From an uncultured Clostridia bacterium (GTDB lineage Bacteria > Bacillota > Clostridia > UBA1381): a DNA stretch of 5,150 nucleotides. Below the pieces are notes generated by a model that was given only the letters and a program-made list of their open reading frames with translations, did no database searches and was not told the origin of the DNA. The stretch is taken from assembly GCA_905236685.1 (NCBI GenBank), contig CAJOPD010000104.1:1-5150 (forward strand), given 5' to 3'. Shown here one piece after another: positions 4,407-5,150 of this stretch. Position numbers and translations under genes: made by a program. Position 1 is the stretch's first letter, and each line of letters opens with the position of its first letter.

Positions 4407-5150
4407 CTACCCTCTCGCGCGCGCTTTTGCGCGGAGGTCGGTTTTCAGTATCCTTTTGCGCATACGCATATGCTTAGGCGTTACCTCCAAAAGCTCATCA
4501 TCTGCGATAAAGTCAAGGCATTGTTCAAGCGACAAAAATCTCGGCGGTGTGAGCTTTAATGCATCGTCCGAGCCTGACGCCCGTGTATTTGTCGCGTGCT
4601 TACGCTTGCAGACATTTACCACGATGTCCTCATTCCGCGCATTTTCGCCCACTATCATACCTTCATACACCTCCACGCCCGCACCGATAAACAGCGTTCC
4701 GCGTTCCTGTGCATTATACAGCCCGTAGGTTACGCTCGTGCCCGTTTCCCACGCCACAAGCGCGCCCCTGTTTCTCTGCTTTATCTCGCCTTTATACGCC
4801 TCATAGCCCTCTAAAATGCTGTTTATTATGCCCGTGCCCTTAGTCGCGGTCAGCATTTCGCTCCTGTATCCGATAAGCGCACGCGACGGAATTAAAAATT
4901 CCAGCCTTGTATAGTTCTGCGCCGACGGCGTCATATTGACAAGTTCGCCGCGTCTTGCGATTATCCCGTCCATTATCACGCCCGTAAATTCTTCGGGAAT
5001 ATCCACCGTCAGCCGTTCTATCGGCTCGCATTTTACGCCGTCTATCGTTTTAAAGATTACAACGGGATTTGATACCTGAAATTCATAGCCTTCCCTGCGC
5101 ATATTTTCTATCAGCACCGAAAGGTGCAGTTCCCCGCGCCCCGATACGAC
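4407..5150 (-). CDS. typA: Ribosome-associated GTPase TypA/BipA, C-terminal part (5' end beyond the window)
   Basis: A translational GTPase related to EF-G that binds 70S ribosomes and helps 50S assembly under stress. The frame is open to base 5150, giving 247 visible residues of a protein normally about 600-615 long, so the GTPase domain is missing. The visible part begins VVSGRGELHLSVLIENMRRE, the end of the EF-G domain III-like region. It continues through the domain V-like part and the BipA-specific C-terminal domain, with SRALIGYRSEMLTATKGTG, GEIKQRNRGALVAWETG, KHATNTRASGSDDALKL and DDELLEVTPKHMRMRKR, all typical of TypA. The GTG at 5117 is internal. The basic tail RAKARARG, encoded by CG-rich repeats, ends at TAG 18 bases before yhbY. 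Identification is very secure. Confidence 0.97.
   Translation of the reverse strand, partial: VVSGRGELHLSVLIENMRREGYEFQVSNPVVIFKTIDGVKCEPIERLTVDIPEEFTGVIMDGIIARRGELVNMTPSAQNYTRLEFLIPSRALIGYRSEMLTATKGTGIINSILEGYEAYKGEIKQRNRGALVAWETGTSVTYGLYNAQERGTLFIGAGVEVYEGMIVGENARNEDIVVNVCKRKHATNTRASGSDDALKLTPPRFLSLEQCLDFIADDELLEVTPKHMRMRKRILKTDLRAKARARG

Noticed and set aside
4411..4437. GC-rich hairpin near the end of typA as a regulatory structure
   Set aside because: The stem (GCGC-TTTT-GCGC core) is explained by codons for the basic tail RAKARARG, is interrupted by a bulge, and has no T-tract.
5115..5117. GTG at 5117 as the typA start
   Set aside because: The codons beyond it encode SGRGELHLS, a conserved internal TypA segment, so the frame continues past the window.

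Overview
The window looks like a chromosomal segment from an anaerobic, probably uncultured or gut-type member of the Clostridia (Bacillota). The reasons are the Firmicutes-style HtpG, the gene order typA - yhbY - nadD/yqeK (related to the Bacillus yqeI-nadD-yqeK cluster), strong GGGAGG-type ribosome binding sites, and A/T-flanked intrinsic terminators. This assignment is inferred from protein character and synteny; no search was run.

Layout. Bases 1-1362 (+) hold the 3' two thirds of htpG (Hsp90 chaperone), followed by an intrinsic terminator (1387-1420). Bases 1423-1841 carry no convincing gene. They are unusually rich in perfect or near-perfect inverted repeats and are bracketed by two near-identical copies of a terminator-like sequence (1399-1422 and 1802-1823). 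This looks like an inserted palindrome-rich repeat element or a structured RNA. A very strong terminator (1842-1877) ends the leftward transcription unit that fills the rest of the window.

The minus strand, read from right to left, has typA/bipA (5' part missing, 5150-4407), yhbY (4388-4077), and a fused nadD-yqeK gene (4089-2962). Next come a secreted protein of unknown function (2867-2094) and a 63-residue peptide (2076-1885) whose N-terminus resembles the YxxP leader motif of some peptide natural-product precursors. The first three genes are tightly packed housekeeping genes: a ribosome-associated GTPase, a ribosome assembly factor, and NAD synthesis joined to an Ap4A-hydrolase-type HD domain. 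The last two genes have their own strong promoter. Its -35 box overlaps the stop codon of nadD-yqeK, so the pair can be expressed independently, although no terminator separates it from the housekeeping genes.

The least explained parts are the secreted protein/small peptide pair and the hairpin-dense stretch beside it. Nothing in the window proves a new system, and no modification, transport or immunity gene is present next to the peptide.
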